NCBI RefSeq assembly: GCF_003814875.1 | Contig: NZ_RKQF01000001.1 | Location: 7,812,001 to 7,876,000, forward strand | Reading direction: 5' to 3' | DNA from: Streptomyces sp. Ag109_O5-1 | Lineage (GTDB): Bacteria > Actinomycetota > Actinomycetes > Streptomycetales > Streptomycetaceae | DNA length: 64,000 nt | Shown: positions 33,534 through 42,593 of the stretch, piece after piece | How positions within the stretch are numbered: the stretch's first letter is position 1 | Layout of the letters: each line of letters opens with the position of its first letter | Program-made: the position numbers and the translations under genes | The notes under the pieces: generated by a model | Database searches by the model: none | The model's input: the letters and a program-made list of their open reading frames with translations, nothing else | What the model was told of the DNA's origin: nothing

Positions 33534-34697
33534 ATGGCAGCAGACGGAGAGCGGCGCGGGAAGGCCGAGACGTTGACGGCCCGGTGGAAGATGCAGTGGC
33601 ACCGGGCCCGCGTCGGCGTGCGCAGAAGCGCCGTGGACTACTTCCGCGGCGACGGTTCCGACTGGATCGCGCTGGCCGGCCTGCTCCTCACCATCCCGGT
33701 CCTCGCGGCCATGACCCTCGCCGACTCGGTGTGGTTCTCCCCGGCCACACTGGTCCTCCCGATCATCGCCGGCGGCCTGCTGCTGCGGCCGGCGAGCCTG
33801 CTCGGCCTGTACGCGGCGGCGGCGACGGCCCTGATCGTGGAGTCCGTACGGCTCGGCCCCTATACGGAGGGCCCCTCCCGGGTCACCCCGGGCGTGGTCC
33901 TGGTCGTCGCGGCCTGCGGTTTCTTCGGTCTCCTCACCGCACAGTTCAGAAGCCGCGTCGGCGTCCCCTGGCGGCGCGGCGGCACCATGCTCTTCGACCT
34001 GCGCGAACGCATCCGGGTGCAGAGCAAGCTGCCGAAGCTGCCGCTGGGCTGGCACCGCGAGATGGCCCTGCGGCCGGCCGGCGGGCAGTCCTTCTCCGGG
34101 GACTTCGTGGTCGCGGCCCGTACGAACAACGGCCGCACGATGGAGGTCGTCCTCACCGACGTCTCCGGCAAGGGCATGGACGCGGCGTCCCGCGCACTGC
34201 TCCTGTCCGGCGCGTTCGGCGGCCTCCTCGGCTCCCTCCCGCCGCACGCCTTCCTCACGGCCGCCAACGGCTACCTCCTCCGCCAGGACTGGGACGAGGG
34301 CTTCGCGACCTCCATCCACCTGGTCCTGGACCTGGACTCCGGCGACTACGAGCTGTACTCGGCCGGCCACCCGCCCGGCCTCCAGCTCAGCGCGGGCAGC
34401 GGCCGCTGGGAGGAGAAGGCCGCGGAGGGACCCCTGCTGGGCGTGTACGACGGCGCGCAGTTCGACCCGGTCAAGGGCTCCCTGCGCCCCGGGGACGTCC
34501 TGATGCTGTTCACCGACGGCCTGGTGGAGACGTCCGACCGGGACATCGTGGAGGGCATCGACCGCCTGACGGGCGAGGCGGACCGCTATGTGGCCGGCGG
34601 CTTCCACGGGGCGGCCTGGCACCTGATCGAGGCGGTGGCGAAGGACGTCAACGACGACCGGGCGTTGCTGCTGATCTGCCGGGAGGCGGCGAGGTGA
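33534..34697 (+). CDS. Membrane PP2C-type (SpoIIE/RsbU-like) phosphatase
   Basis: 387 residues. A basic N-terminus of about 40 residues, then three or so membrane helices (residues about 45-130), then a PPM/SpoIIE catalytic domain. Metal-binding and core motifs: GQSFSGDFVVA, VLTDVSGKGMDAASRALLLS, YSAGHPPGLQLS, LMLFTDGLVE. Such phosphatases dephosphorylate anti-anti-sigma factors and thereby activate sigma factors. No partner switch genes adjoin it. The short membrane module could sense envelope stress. Confidence 0.88.
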   Translation: MAADGERRGKAETLTARWKMQWHRARVGVRRSAVDYFRGDGSDWIALAGLLLTIPVLAAMTLADSVWFSPATLVLPIIAGGLLLRPASLLGLYAAAATALIVESVRLGPYTEGPSRVTPGVVLVVAACGFFGLLTAQFRSRVGVPWRRGGTMLFDLRERIRVQSKLPKLPLGWHREMALRPAGGQSFSGDFVVAARTNNGRTMEVVLTDVSGKGMDAASRALLLSGAFGGLLGSLPPHAFLTAANGYLLRQDWDEGFATSIHLVLDLDSGDYELYSAGHPPGLQLSAGSGRWEEKAAEGPLLGVYDGAQFDPVKGSLRPGDVLMLFTDGLVETSDRDIVEGIDRLTGEADRYVAGGFHGAAWHLIEAVAKDVNDDRALLLICREAAR

Positions 34698-34742
34698 GGT
34701 AGCGGACGGGGGCGCCGCACAGCAGTGGCGCATACTCGCACC

Positions 34743-35189
34743 GTGACCCACCTTTCCCTGGCCGAAGTCGAGGAACTCGCCCGAGCCGCCCACGCCGGGC
34801 AGACCGACAAGGCGGGCCGCCCCTACGCCGAGCACCTCGCCGCCGTGGCCGAGGGCGTCCGTGCCCGCGGCGGAGACCCCGACCAGATCGCCGCCGCCTG
34901 GCTGCACGACTCCGTGGAGGACCACGCCCTCACCGAGGAGTGGCTGGACGCGGCCGCCCTGAGCCCCCGGACCAAGGCCGTCGTCCGTGCCGTGACCAAG
35001 CGCCCCGGCGAGCCTCCCGCGTCGTACGCCGAGCGCATCCTCACGACCCCCGGCGCCCTGCTCGTGAAACAGGCCGACCTCGCGCACAACGCCGACCCCG
35101 GCCGGCTCGCCGTTCTGGACGAGGGCACGAGAGAACGGCTGACCGAGAAGTACGCCCGGATGCGCGCCCTTCTCGGCCTCACCGAGTAG
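34743..35189 (+). CDS. HD-domain phosphohydrolase (RelA/SpoT-like HD)
   Basis: 148 residues from GTG 34743. The HD ligands are visible as AEVEELARAAHAGQTDKAGR, YAEHLAAVAE, AWLHDSVED and VKQADLAHNADPGR, arranged as in the hydrolase domain of small alarmone and bifunctional RelA/SpoT proteins, but there is no synthetase domain. It may hydrolyse (p)ppGpp-like or other nucleotides. It follows the phosphatase gene after 45 bp on the same strand. Confidence 0.82.
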   Translation: MTHLSLAEVEELARAAHAGQTDKAGRPYAEHLAAVAEGVRARGGDPDQIAAAWLHDSVEDHALTEEWLDAAALSPRTKAVVRAVTKRPGEPPASYAERILTTPGALLVKQADLAHNADPGRLAVLDEGTRERLTEKYARMRALLGLTE

Positions 35190-35235
35190 ACGTCTCCGCG
35201 TGAACGTCTCCGTATGAACGTCTCCGCGGGAGCGG

Positions 35236-36354
35236 CTACGCGCCGGCCATCGCCCGGCTCCGCCGTTCCCGCTCCCGGGCCAGTTCCGCCGCGTCCTGCC
35301 GGAACGCCCACTCCATCTCCGGCTCCATGGCGAACCGGAACACCCGCCGGACGGGGCGCGTGCACAGCAGCGTGACGCCGGCGCCCGCGACCGCGGTGAC
35401 GAGGATCTCGCCGAGCGGCCCGTGCAGCCACTTAGGGTCGAACCAGCCCGCGTGGACGCCGTACTTCACCACGAAGCCGTGCAACAGATAGCCGTACAGC
35501 GTGCCCGCGCCGAGCGTCGTGAACCACATCCTCCGGCCCGGTACCCAGGAGAAGAAGGCGGCCGTCAGCAGCATCGAGCAGCCGAACATGGCGAGCACCA
35601 TCACCGGCCCGCACCACCACGGCGCACCCAGCTCCTGCGCGGCGTCACGGTGGTAGAACCACGCGGGGTTCATCCGCGGCGCCGCCCACCAGGCGAACAC
35701 CAGCGCGGCCGCGAACACCGGCACCGCGGCGATCCGTACCGGCCACCGGCGCACCAGCCGGAAGTGCTCGGGCCTCAGGCACAGGCCGAGCACGAAGTAC
35801 GGCAGGAACTGCAGGACCCGCTGCAGGTCCAGGTCGTCACCGATGGACGGGGACACGGACGCCAGCATCGCGATGAGGAAGGCGACGGGAAGGGGGTGGC
35901 GGAGGGCCTTCCAGATCGGCGTGGTCAGGCGCCAGACGAACAGCGCGCACAGGAACCAGGTCAGGTACCAGGGGTCGAGCAAGCTGATGTCCTGGCCGGG
36001 GGAGTGGTTCACGAACCGCTGGAACACCGAGTACGCGGTCTCGAACAGGACATACGGCACGACGACACCGGTGACCAGCCGCTTCAGCCGGTCCGGGCGC
36101 ATGTCGAAACTCCGGGAGAAGTAGCCGGAGATGATGATGAACGCCGGCATGTGGAAGGCGTACACGACGGAGTACATCGCCTCCAGGACGCGGCTGTCGC
36201 CCTTCAGCGGCTCCCAGGAGTGACCCATCGCGACGAGCACGATCGCCAGGTACTTGGCGTTGTCGAAGAACGCGTCGCGCTGTCTGTCCGCCGGCGGACG
36301 GGCCGGGGGACGGGGTGTTCGGTTCTGGCCGGGGGACGTGGCGGCGTCAAACAT
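35236..36354 (-). CDS. Membrane acyltransferase family 3
   Basis: About 372 residues from ATG 36354 (AGGGTG upstream); GTG 36363 is a less likely start. Ten or so membrane helices. The first cytosolic motif FFDNAKYLAIVLVAMGHSWEP contains the conserved His of the OafA/fucose-acetylase type, followed by AFHMPAFIIISGYFSRSFDM with the Arg-rich loop DRLKRL. Such enzymes O-acetylate sugars or other extracellular acceptors. The acceptor is unknown; no polysaccharide cluster adjoins. Confidence 0.87.
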   Translation of the reverse strand: MFDAATSPGQNRTPRPPARPPADRQRDAFFDNAKYLAIVLVAMGHSWEPLKGDSRVLEAMYSVVYAFHMPAFIIISGYFSRSFDMRPDRLKRLVTGVVVPYVLFETAYSVFQRFVNHSPGQDISLLDPWYLTWFLCALFVWRLTTPIWKALRHPLPVAFLIAMLASVSPSIGDDLDLQRVLQFLPYFVLGLCLRPEHFRLVRRWPVRIAAVPVFAAALVFAWWAAPRMNPAWFYHRDAAQELGAPWWCGPVMVLAMFGCSMLLTAAFFSWVPGRRMWFTTLGAGTLYGYLLHGFVVKYGVHAGWFDPKWLHGPLGEILVTAVAGAGVTLLCTRPVRRVFRFAMEPEMEWAFRQDAAELARERERRSRAMAGA

Positions 36355-36816
36355 CTGAGGCACCCTAGCGTTGCCTGTGGGAATTCGTAAAACCGCCGTT
36401 GTGATTCCTGGATATGACTCGTGATCGTTTGTGAATCGACCGCGGATTTACGGAAGTCGATGTCTCTGGCAATGCCGTTCCATGCGGCACTTACACCCAT
36501 GATGTCCCCATTCATCCCGACTAATTGGGGCATAACGTTCGCATGCGGCCCGGCCTTGCGGTACCTGTGTCCTCAATTCGAATTAGCTGCGCACGTGTTG
36601 TGTGGACACTGAAACCAAGGCCGCCAATTACCTTGGGCCTAGGGGCGGGTGGACCCTCGAATTACTGTGCGGGCGATGGTCGGTGCGCGCTGCACTGTCG
36701 ACGTTGTGTCACGGGCCGCATAGTGCGGCCGGGTTGGTGGCACGATGGTTCTGGCGGGGGTGCGGGGTCGTACCCCTGGGCCGGGAGAGCGGAACCGACC
36801 GAGGGTGTGATCAGTT
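36355..36816. other. 460-bp intergenic region with a hairpin
   Basis: No supported gene. The segment 36370-36620 has lower G+C than its surroundings. A perfect 7-bp stem with 3-nt loop (GGCCGCA-TAG-TGCGGCC) lies at 36714-36730. It probably contains promoters for the flanking divergent genes, but none was assigned. Confidence 0.45.
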
Positions 36817-37011
36817 GTGGCCATTTCACTGTCTGTGGTGCTGCTGTTGGCGATCATCCTGGTAGTGCTGATCAGAGGGGGGAACATCAAGGCCGGCCCC
36901 GCGATCGTCGCGGTCCTCTTCGGCTTCTTCCTCGCCTCGACCGGGATGGCCCCGTCGATCCAGCGGTTCCTCGACTCGATAGCGCAGACCATCAACTCGA
37001 TCAGCTTCTGA
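36817..37011 (+). CDS. Small two-helix membrane protein, conserved in Streptomyces
   Basis: 64 residues from GTG 36817, with GAGGG upstream. The first helix (SLSVVLLLAIILVVLI) is followed by the basic turn RGGNIKAGPA and a second helix (AIVAVLFGFFLASTGMAP), ending in a short amphipathic tail. The phrase KAGPAIVAVLFGFFLASTGMAP belongs to a recurrent family of tiny Streptomyces membrane proteins without known function. It stands alone upstream of tRNA genes. Confidence 0.7.
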   Translation: MAISLSVVLLLAIILVVLIRGGNIKAGPAIVAVLFGFFLASTGMAPSIQRFLDSIAQTINSISF

Positions 37012-37353
37012 CCGCGCGGGGAAGCCGGACGACGGAACGCGGGGCGGTACTGCGGTACCGCTACGGCGCTGCGCGACTCCGGCCGGTGGAGACGGCGGCC
37101 ACCGCGTCCGGGACCGCCCGGGGCGGCGGTGGCATGGGCATGGCCTGCCCGACCGTCCTCGATCGCCGGCGCGCCTCGCCGCTCCTGCTGCCGCCTCGAT
37201 CGGCGCAGGCAACCTCCCGCACCACCTTCACCCGCATGGGTGACTCTCGCTACGCCCCCTGTGGCATCCGTTGATCGCCCGGCCCGCCCGCCGTACAGCG
37301 GACGGGTGACACGGTCCCCGGCCCCGGCCCCCGGACTGACGCCAGGGAACGAC
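37012..37353. other. Intergenic region, no feature seen
   Basis: Highly G/C-rich stretch between the small membrane protein gene and the tRNA-Gly terminator. Apparent frames have no family resemblance or ribosome sites. Nothing further was recognised. Confidence 0.4.
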
Positions 37354-37396
37354 GAAGGCCCGGGCGGGGGGTAAATACCCTCTGACCTGGGCCTTC
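37354..37396 (-). terminator. Terminator downstream of tRNA-Gly
   Basis: GAAGGCCC (37354-37361) pairs with GGGCCTTC (37389-37396), with additional inner pairing. It lies just beyond the 3' end of the minus-strand tRNA. Confidence 0.55.
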
Positions 37397-37406
37397 GGCT
37401 GTTCAG

Positions 37407-37477
37407 AGCGGGCGACGGGAATCGAACCCGCGTAGCTAGTTTGGAAGACTAGTGCTCTACCATTGAGCTACGCCCGC
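37407..37477 (-). tRNA. tRNA-Gly (anticodon TCC)
   Basis: 71 nt on the minus strand. Acceptor GCGGGCG/CGCCCGC, D-arm GCTC...GAGC, anticodon stem CTAGT/ACTAG with loop CTTCCAA giving anticodon TCC, and T-arm GCGGG-TTCGATT-CCCGT. CCA is not encoded. Confidence 0.97.
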
Positions 37478-37642
37478 ACAACATGCGCCGCAGGTCGGTG
37501 ACCGCGGCACAGGAGGCATCGTAGCGGGTCGTCCGCCGCCTAGGCCAACGCGTTGGGCTGCGCGGATACGCGATGCGTATGCAGGTGAACAAAGCGAACG
37601 ACGCACACGGCCCGGGCATGTACCCTACGTGTCGCACCGAAA

Positions 37643-37719
37643 CGGGGTGTGGCGCAGCTTGGTAGCGCGTCCGCTTTGGGAGCGGAAGGCCGTGGGTTCA
37701 AATCCCGCCACCCCGACCA
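37643..37719 (+). tRNA. tRNA-Pro (anticodon TGG)
   Basis: Acceptor CGGGGTG/CACCCCG, anticodon stem CCGCT/AGCGG with loop TTTGGGA giving anticodon TGG, and T-arm GTGGG-TTCAAAT-CCCGC. The 3' CCA is encoded (37717-37719). It precedes tig by about 190 bp, as is usual in Streptomyces. Confidence 0.97.
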
Positions 37720-37907
37720 CCACCTGACGGCGTCCGCCCTGATCGCCTTTTGGGGCGCTGAGCGGCTGCGGTTACTATGCAAGCTGCGCGCCCGTGTGTC
37801 CCAGCCCGCCAGACGGCGGCCTACGAACTCCTCCGGGCGGCGAAACTCCGCCGGGCCCCTCTGGGCACCGGCAGAACCCAAGAAGTCAGCCACAAGGAGA
37901 CCGAACC

Positions 37908-39296
37908 GTGAAGAGCGCCGTGGAGACCCTGAACCCGACCCGGGTTCGGCTCACTGTCGAGGTGCCCTTCGAGGAGCTCAAGGACAGCCTCGACGCGGCG
38001 TACCAGAAGATCAACCAGCAGGTCACGGTGAAGGGCTTCCGCAAGGGCAAGATCCCGGCCCGGGTCATCGACCAGCGGTTCGGTCGCGGTGCGGTGCTGG
38101 AGGAGGCCGTCAACGACGCGCTCCCGAAGTTCTACACCGAGGCGGTCAACGAGGCCGAGCTCAGCCCGCTCGGCCAGCCCGACGTCGACATCACCGAGCT
38201 GAAGGACGGCGAGACGCTGAACTTCACCGCCGAGGTCGACGTCCGCCCCGCCCTCGAGATCCCGGACTACACCGGCATCGAGGTCGAGGTCGACGCCGTC
38301 GAGGTGACGGACGAGGACGTCGAGAAGTCCGTGGAGCAGCTGCGTGAGCGCTTCGCGTCGACCTCTCCCGTCGAGCGTGCCGCCGAGGACGGCGACGTCG
38401 TCACCGTCGACCTGGAGGCCAAGGTCGACGGCGAGGTGCTGGAGGACGGCATCGCCAGCGGTGTCTCCTACACCATCGGCTCCGGCGAGCTGCTGGACGG
38501 CATCGACGACGCCGTGAAGGGCCTGGAGGCCGGTGGCGAGGCCACCTTCACCTCCGAGCTCAAGGGCGGTTCCGCGGCCGGCAAGGAGGCCGAGGTCACC
38601 GTCAAGGTCACCCAGGTCGCCGCGCGTGAACTCCCCGAGCTGGACGACGAGTTCGCGCAGCTCGCCTCCGAGTTCGACACCCTGGACGAGCTCAAGGAGG
38701 ACAGCCGCAAGCGCCTCGCCAACATGAAGACGTACGACCAGGCCACGCAGGCCCAGGAGCGCGTCCTCGAGAAGCTCCTGGAGCTCGTCGAGGTGCCCGT
38801 CCCCGAGAAGCTCCTCGAGGACGAGATCAACACCCGCAAGCACAACCTGGAGCACCACCAGCTCGGCCAGATGGGCCTCGACCTCGACAAGTACCTGGAG
38901 ATCCAGGGCAAGACCGCCGAGGAGTTCGACACCGAGACACGCGAGGCCGCGGTCAAGGGCATCAAGACCCAGTTCGTCCTCGACGAGCTGGTCAAGAAGG
39001 AGAACCTCAACGTCAACCAGGAGGAGCTCACCGAGCACCTCATGCGGCGTGCGGCCTCCTCCGGCATGTCCCCCGACCAGTTCGCCCAGGCCGTCGTCGA
39101 GGGTGGCCAGGTGCCGCTCCTGGTCGGCGAGGTCGCCCGCGGCAAGGCCCTGGCCGTCGTGGTCGAGGCCGCCACGGTGAAGGACACCAACGGCGAGATC
39201 GTCGACCTGGACGACGAGGACGAGGACGAGACGGAGGCCCCTGAGGCCGCCGCCGAGGCCACGGACGCCGCCGACGAGGAGAAGGCCGAGGGCTGA
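37908..39296 (+). CDS. tig: Trigger factor, ribosome-associated chaperone
   Basis: 462 residues from GTG 37908, behind AAGGAG. The N-terminal ribosome-binding domain has the signature VTVKGFRKGKIPARVID. Then come the FKBP-type prolyl isomerase domain (EDGDVVTVDLEAKVDGE) and the helical C-terminal arms, ending in an acidic Asp/Glu/Ala tail. It cradles nascent chains at the ribosome exit tunnel. Placement directly upstream of clpP1P2 and clpX is the conserved proteostasis arrangement. Confidence 0.98.
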   Translation: MKSAVETLNPTRVRLTVEVPFEELKDSLDAAYQKINQQVTVKGFRKGKIPARVIDQRFGRGAVLEEAVNDALPKFYTEAVNEAELSPLGQPDVDITELKDGETLNFTAEVDVRPALEIPDYTGIEVEVDAVEVTDEDVEKSVEQLRERFASTSPVERAAEDGDVVTVDLEAKVDGEVLEDGIASGVSYTIGSGELLDGIDDAVKGLEAGGEATFTSELKGGSAAGKEAEVTVKVTQVAARELPELDDEFAQLASEFDTLDELKEDSRKRLANMKTYDQATQAQERVLEKLLELVEVPVPEKLLEDEINTRKHNLEHHQLGQMGLDLDKYLEIQGKTAEEFDTETREAAVKGIKTQFVLDELVKKENLNVNQEELTEHLMRRAASSGMSPDQFAQAVVEGGQVPLLVGEVARGKALAVVVEAATVKDTNGEIVDLDDEDEDETEAPEAAAEATDAADEEKAEG

Positions 39297-39319
39297 CCCT
39301 CCGGCGCCCGTAACGGCGT

Positions 39320-39358
39320 ACAAGGGGCTCCTGGGACTGTTCCCGGGGGCCCCTTTGT
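39320..39358 (+). terminator. Terminator downstream of tig
   Basis: ACAAGGGGCTCCTGGGA pairs with TCCCGGGGGCCCCTTTGT across a 4-nt loop with one mismatch and one bulge, ending in a short T stretch. It separates tig from the clpP operon. Confidence 0.7.
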
Positions 39359-39372
39359 CATACACGCCAGGG

Positions 39373-39450
39373 GCAGCGCCCCGTCAGGGGCGCGGACAAC
39401 TGCGCGACAAGCCCCCACGCACCCGCACGCGCCCACGCACCTCCACACGC
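39373..39450. repeat. Common Streptomyces palindromic repeat upstream of clpP1
   Basis: GCGCCCCGTCAGGGGCGCGG followed by ACAACTGCGCGACAAGCCCC and Cys/His-codon-like CACGCACCC tracts. The first 23 nt are shared with the copy inside the kinase gene (28214-28236). This wording recurs in Streptomyces intergenic DNA. Confidence 0.65.
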
Positions 39451-39487
39451 ACGGCGAAGAGCGGTCGGCCCATCCCCGCAGCCGCTA

Positions 39488-39501
39488 CGCCCCCGGCGAA
39501 C
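39488..39501 (-). promoter_or_regulatory. Possible ClgR-type site upstream of clpP1
   Basis: On the minus strand GTTCGCC-GGGG-GCG resembles the ClgR recognition pattern GTTCGCY-N5-GCG, but with a spacer of four. ClgR activates clpP1P2 in Streptomyces. The site lies about 128 bp upstream of the clpP1 start. The spacing mismatch keeps confidence low. Confidence 0.35.
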
Positions 39502-39628
39502 AGCCCTGTTACCGGGATTCCCCGAAGGGACCATCGCGTTAGGGTCCATGAGTACGAGGGCAGCCAAGCCCCCGGCTACGGAAACGTGAGACGGCCCGGC
39601 GCCGTCGTAAAGACGAGCAGGTGGATAC

Positions 39629-40249
39629 GTGACGAATCTGATGCCCTCCGCCGCCGACGGGCCTTCCATCGGTGGTGGCCTCGGAGACCAGGTCTACAAC
39701 CGGCTGCTCGGCGAGCGGATCGTCTTCCTGGGCCAGCAGGTGGACGACGACATCGCGAACAAGATCACCGCGCAGCTGCTGCTGCTCGCGGCCGAGCCCA
39801 ACAAGGACATCTTCCTCTACATCAACAGCCCCGGCGGCTCGGTGACGGCCGGCATGGCGATCTACGACACCATGCAGTTCATCCCGAACGACGTGGTCAC
39901 CATCGCCATGGGCATGGCGGCCTCGATGGGCCAGTTCCTGCTCACCGGCGGTACCGCCGGCAAGCGCTTCGCCCTGCCGCACACGGACATCATGATGCAC
40001 CAGGGCTCCGCGGGCCTGGGCGGTACGGTCTCGGACATCAAGATCCAGGCCCAGTACCTGCTGCGGACCAAGAAGACGATGTCCGAGCTGACCGCCCTGC
40101 ACTCCGGCCAGACCGTCGAGACGATCATCCGCGACGGCGACCGCGACCGCTGGTTCACCCCGGAAGAGGCCAAGGAGTACGGTCTGATTGACGGGATCAT
40201 CACGCATGCCTCCGGTGTTCCGGGAGGCGGCGGCACCGGCGCCTCCTGA
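39629..40249 (+). CDS. clpP1: ATP-dependent Clp protease proteolytic subunit 1
   Basis: 206 residues from GTG 39629. The catalytic Ser99 is in MGMAASMGQFLL, the His in LPHTDIMMHQ, and the Asp follows in the RDRWFTPEEA region. Other family marks are IFLYINSPGGSVTAGMAIYD. ClpP1 pairs with ClpP2 to form a tetradecameric chamber that degrades proteins unfolded by ClpX or ClpC. It is co-transcribed with clpP2 (67-bp gap). Confidence 0.97.
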   Translation: MTNLMPSAADGPSIGGGLGDQVYNRLLGERIVFLGQQVDDDIANKITAQLLLLAAEPNKDIFLYINSPGGSVTAGMAIYDTMQFIPNDVVTIAMGMAASMGQFLLTGGTAGKRFALPHTDIMMHQGSAGLGGTVSDIKIQAQYLLRTKKTMSELTALHSGQTVETIIRDGDRDRWFTPEEAKEYGLIDGIITHASGVPGGGGTGAS

Positions 40250-40316
40250 GCGTGGCCACGCCACGCTCCGCCGAGACTCCAGCCCCCCGAACGCCACCAG
40301 GACGGTGAACACCCTC

Positions 40317-40982
40317 ATGAGCAACTTCCACGGCGCCGCCGACGCCCGTTACGACGGTCCCCGGCCCGACGCCCGCTATGTCATCCCGCGCTTCGTGGAG
40401 CGCACCTCCCAGGGCATCCGCGAGTACGACCCGTACGCGAAGCTCTTCGAGGAGCGCGTGATCTTCCTCGGCGTCCAGATCGACGACGCCTCCGCCAACG
40501 ACGTCATGGCGCAGCTGCTGTGCCTGGAGTCGATGGACCCGGACCGGGACATCTCGATCTACATCAACAGCCCGGGCGGCGACATGACCGCCCTCACGGC
40601 GATCTACGACACGATGCAGTTCGTCAAGCCCGACATCCAGACGGTCTGCATGGGCCAGGCGGCCTCCGCCGCGGCGATCCTGCTGGCGGCCGGTACGCCC
40701 GGCAAGCGCATGGCGCTGCCGAACTCCCGTGTGCTGATCCACCAGCCGGCCGGTTCCACCGGCCGCGGCCAGCTCTCCGACCTGGAGATCATCGCCAACG
40801 AGTTCACGCGGATGCGTGAGCAGCTGGAGAACATGCTGGCCAAGCACTCCAACCGGCCGATCGAGCAGGTCCGTGAGGACATCGAGCGCGACAAGATCCT
40901 CACGGCCGAGGAAGCACTCGCGTACGGCATCGTGGACCAGATCATCTCCACCCGGAAGATGAACAACGCGGACGTCCGCTGA
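40317..40982 (+). CDS. clpP2: ATP-dependent Clp protease proteolytic subunit 2
   Basis: 221 residues from ATG 40317 (MSNFHGAADARYDG); GTG 40305 is an alternative closer to AGGA. The catalytic Ser117 is in MGQAASAAAILL, the His is in SRVLIHQPAG, and the Asp is near DRDKI-type residues in the C-terminus (IERDKILTAEEA). The 30-residue N-terminal extension before VIPRFVERTSQG is typical of actinobacterial ClpP2. Forms a hetero-oligomer with ClpP1. Confidence 0.97.
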   Translation: MSNFHGAADARYDGPRPDARYVIPRFVERTSQGIREYDPYAKLFEERVIFLGVQIDDASANDVMAQLLCLESMDPDRDISIYINSPGGDMTALTAIYDTMQFVKPDIQTVCMGQAASAAAILLAAGTPGKRMALPNSRVLIHQPAGSTGRGQLSDLEIIANEFTRMREQLENMLAKHSNRPIEQVREDIERDKILTAEEALAYGIVDQIISTRKMNNADVR

Positions 40983-41171
40983 CAGAGGATGTATTCTCTG
41001 CCGCCCTTGGCGTGGTTTGACCACGTGCTCGGCAAGGTGCACGTCAAAGTGAACCGTGCCAAGGGGGGCCCGTACGGGGGTCCCGGCAAGGTACCGTCGA
41101 CATAAGGCAGCACCAGGAGCCGCTGGATTCGAAAGAGTCCAGGCGTCTCCCAGGCGAAGGGGAAGCACACC
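40983..41171. other. clpP2-clpX intergenic region
   Basis: 189 bp with an inverted repeat CGTGGT-TTG-ACCACG at about 41011-41025 and a G-rich GGGGGGCCCGTACGGGGGTCCC block. It likely contains a terminator or promoter separating clpX from the clpP operon. Confidence 0.45.
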
Positions 41172-42458
41172 GTGGCACGCATCGGTGACGGCGGCGATCT
41201 GCTCAAGTGCTCGTTCTGCGGCAAGAGCCAGAAGCAGGTCAAGAAGCTCATCGCAGGGCCCGGTGTGTACATCTGCGACGAGTGCATCGATCTCTGCAAC
41301 GAGATCATCGAGGAGGAGCTCGCCGAGACGAGCGAGGTGCGCTGGGAGGAACTCCCCAAGCCCCGCGAGATCTACGAGTTCCTGGAGGGCTATGTGGTGG
41401 GCCAGGAGCCCGCCAAGAAGGCCCTCTCGGTCGCGGTGTACAACCACTACAAGCGCGTCCAGGCCGGCGAGAACGGCGGCGCCCAAGGCCGCGACGACGC
41501 CATCGAGTTGGCGAAGTCCAACATCCTGCTGCTAGGGCCCACGGGCTCCGGCAAGACGCTCCTCGCACAGACCCTGGCCCGCATGCTGAACGTCCCGTTC
41601 GCGATCGCCGACGCGACCGCGCTGACGGAGGCCGGCTATGTGGGCGAGGACGTGGAGAACATCCTCCTCAAGCTGATCCAGGCGGCCGACTACGACGTCA
41701 AGAAGGCCGAGACCGGGATCATCTACATCGACGAGATCGACAAGGTCGCGCGGAAGAGTGAAAATCCGTCGATCACCCGGGACGTCTCCGGCGAGGGTGT
41801 CCAGCAGGCCCTGCTGAAGATCCTCGAAGGCACCACGGCCTCCGTCCCGCCGCAGGGCGGCCGCAAGCACCCGCACCAGGAGTTCATCCAGATCGACACG
41901 ACGAACGTCCTGTTCATCGTGGGCGGTGCGTTCGCCGGCCTGGAGAAGATCATCGAGTCCCGGGCGGGCGCCAAGGGCATCGGCTTCGGCGCCACCATCC
42001 GCTCCAAGCGCGAGCTGGAGGCCAAGGACCAGTTCGAGGACGTCATGCCCGAGGACCTGGTCAAGTTCGGCATGATCCCCGAGTTCATCGGCCGGCTGCC
42101 CGTCATCACGAGCGTCCACAACCTGGACCGCGAGGCCCTGCTCCAGATCCTCGTCGAGCCGCGCAACGCGCTCGTCAAGCAGTACCAGCGCCTCTTCGAA
42201 CTCGACGGCGTGGAGCTGGACTTCGAGCGCGAGGCCCTGGAGGCCATCGCCGACCAGGCCATCCTCCGCCAGACCGGCGCGCGCGGCCTGCGCGCCATCA
42301 TGGAGGAAGTCCTGATGTCCGTGATGTACGAGGTCCCGTCCCGCAAGGACGTCGCCCGCGTGGTCATCACGGCCGACGTCGTCCACTCCAACGTCAACCC
42401 GACCCTGATCCCGCGCGAGGCCCGCGGCCGGGGCGCCGGGGAGCAGAAGTCGGCGTAA
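41172..42458 (+). CDS. clpX: ATP-dependent protease ATP-binding subunit ClpX
   Basis: 428 residues from GTG 41172. The N-terminal zinc-binding domain has CSFCGKSQ and ICDECIDLC. The AAA+ module has Walker A LLLGPTGSGKTLL, Walker B IIYIDEIDK, the pore-loop region GYVGEDVEN and the sensor Arg in TGARGLRAIMEE. ClpX unfolds tagged substrates and feeds them to ClpP1P2. The ClpP-docking IGF loop region reads KGIGFGA. Ends 15 bp before a perfect 20-bp hairpin. Confidence 0.98.
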   Translation: MARIGDGGDLLKCSFCGKSQKQVKKLIAGPGVYICDECIDLCNEIIEEELAETSEVRWEELPKPREIYEFLEGYVVGQEPAKKALSVAVYNHYKRVQAGENGGAQGRDDAIELAKSNILLLGPTGSGKTLLAQTLARMLNVPFAIADATALTEAGYVGEDVENILLKLIQAADYDVKKAETGIIYIDEIDKVARKSENPSITRDVSGEGVQQALLKILEGTTASVPPQGGRKHPHQEFIQIDTTNVLFIVGGAFAGLEKIIESRAGAKGIGFGATIRSKRELEAKDQFEDVMPEDLVKFGMIPEFIGRLPVITSVHNLDREALLQILVEPRNALVKQYQRLFELDGVELDFEREALEAIADQAILRQTGARGLRAIMEEVLMSVMYEVPSRKDVARVVITADVVHSNVNPTLIPREARGRGAGEQKSA

Positions 42459-42473
42459 CCGCCGTACGACGAA

Positions 42474-42518
42474 CGACGGAAGGGGCCCCGGTCGGCATGA
42501 CCGGGGCCCCTTCCGTCG
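42474..42518. terminator. Bidirectional terminator after clpX, 20-bp perfect stem
   Basis: CGACGGAAGGGGCCCCGGTC (42474-42493) is perfectly complementary to 42499-42518, with a 5-nt loop. It ends clpX and the convergent gene. Confidence 0.88.
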
Positions 42519-42593
42519 TGACCTGTGGGCGTTCGCCGGAGCGTGACGCCGACGTCACCGGAGTTCGACGTCGCCGGAGCGTGGCTGGCGTCG

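Noticed and set aside
34725..34742. ATG upstream start for the HD protein
   Set aside because: The GTG at 34743 begins the family-like sequence (THLSLAEVEEL), and the six upstream residues (AHTRTV) have no likeness.
36602..36865. An 87-codon Trp/Cys-rich frame before the small membrane protein
   Set aside because: No ribosome site, erratic codon use with many A/T third positions, and overlap with the start of the better-supported small gene.
37794..37907. Upstream extension of trigger factor
   Set aside because: GTG 37908 has AAGGAG at good distance and gives the standard MKSAVETLNPTRV start.
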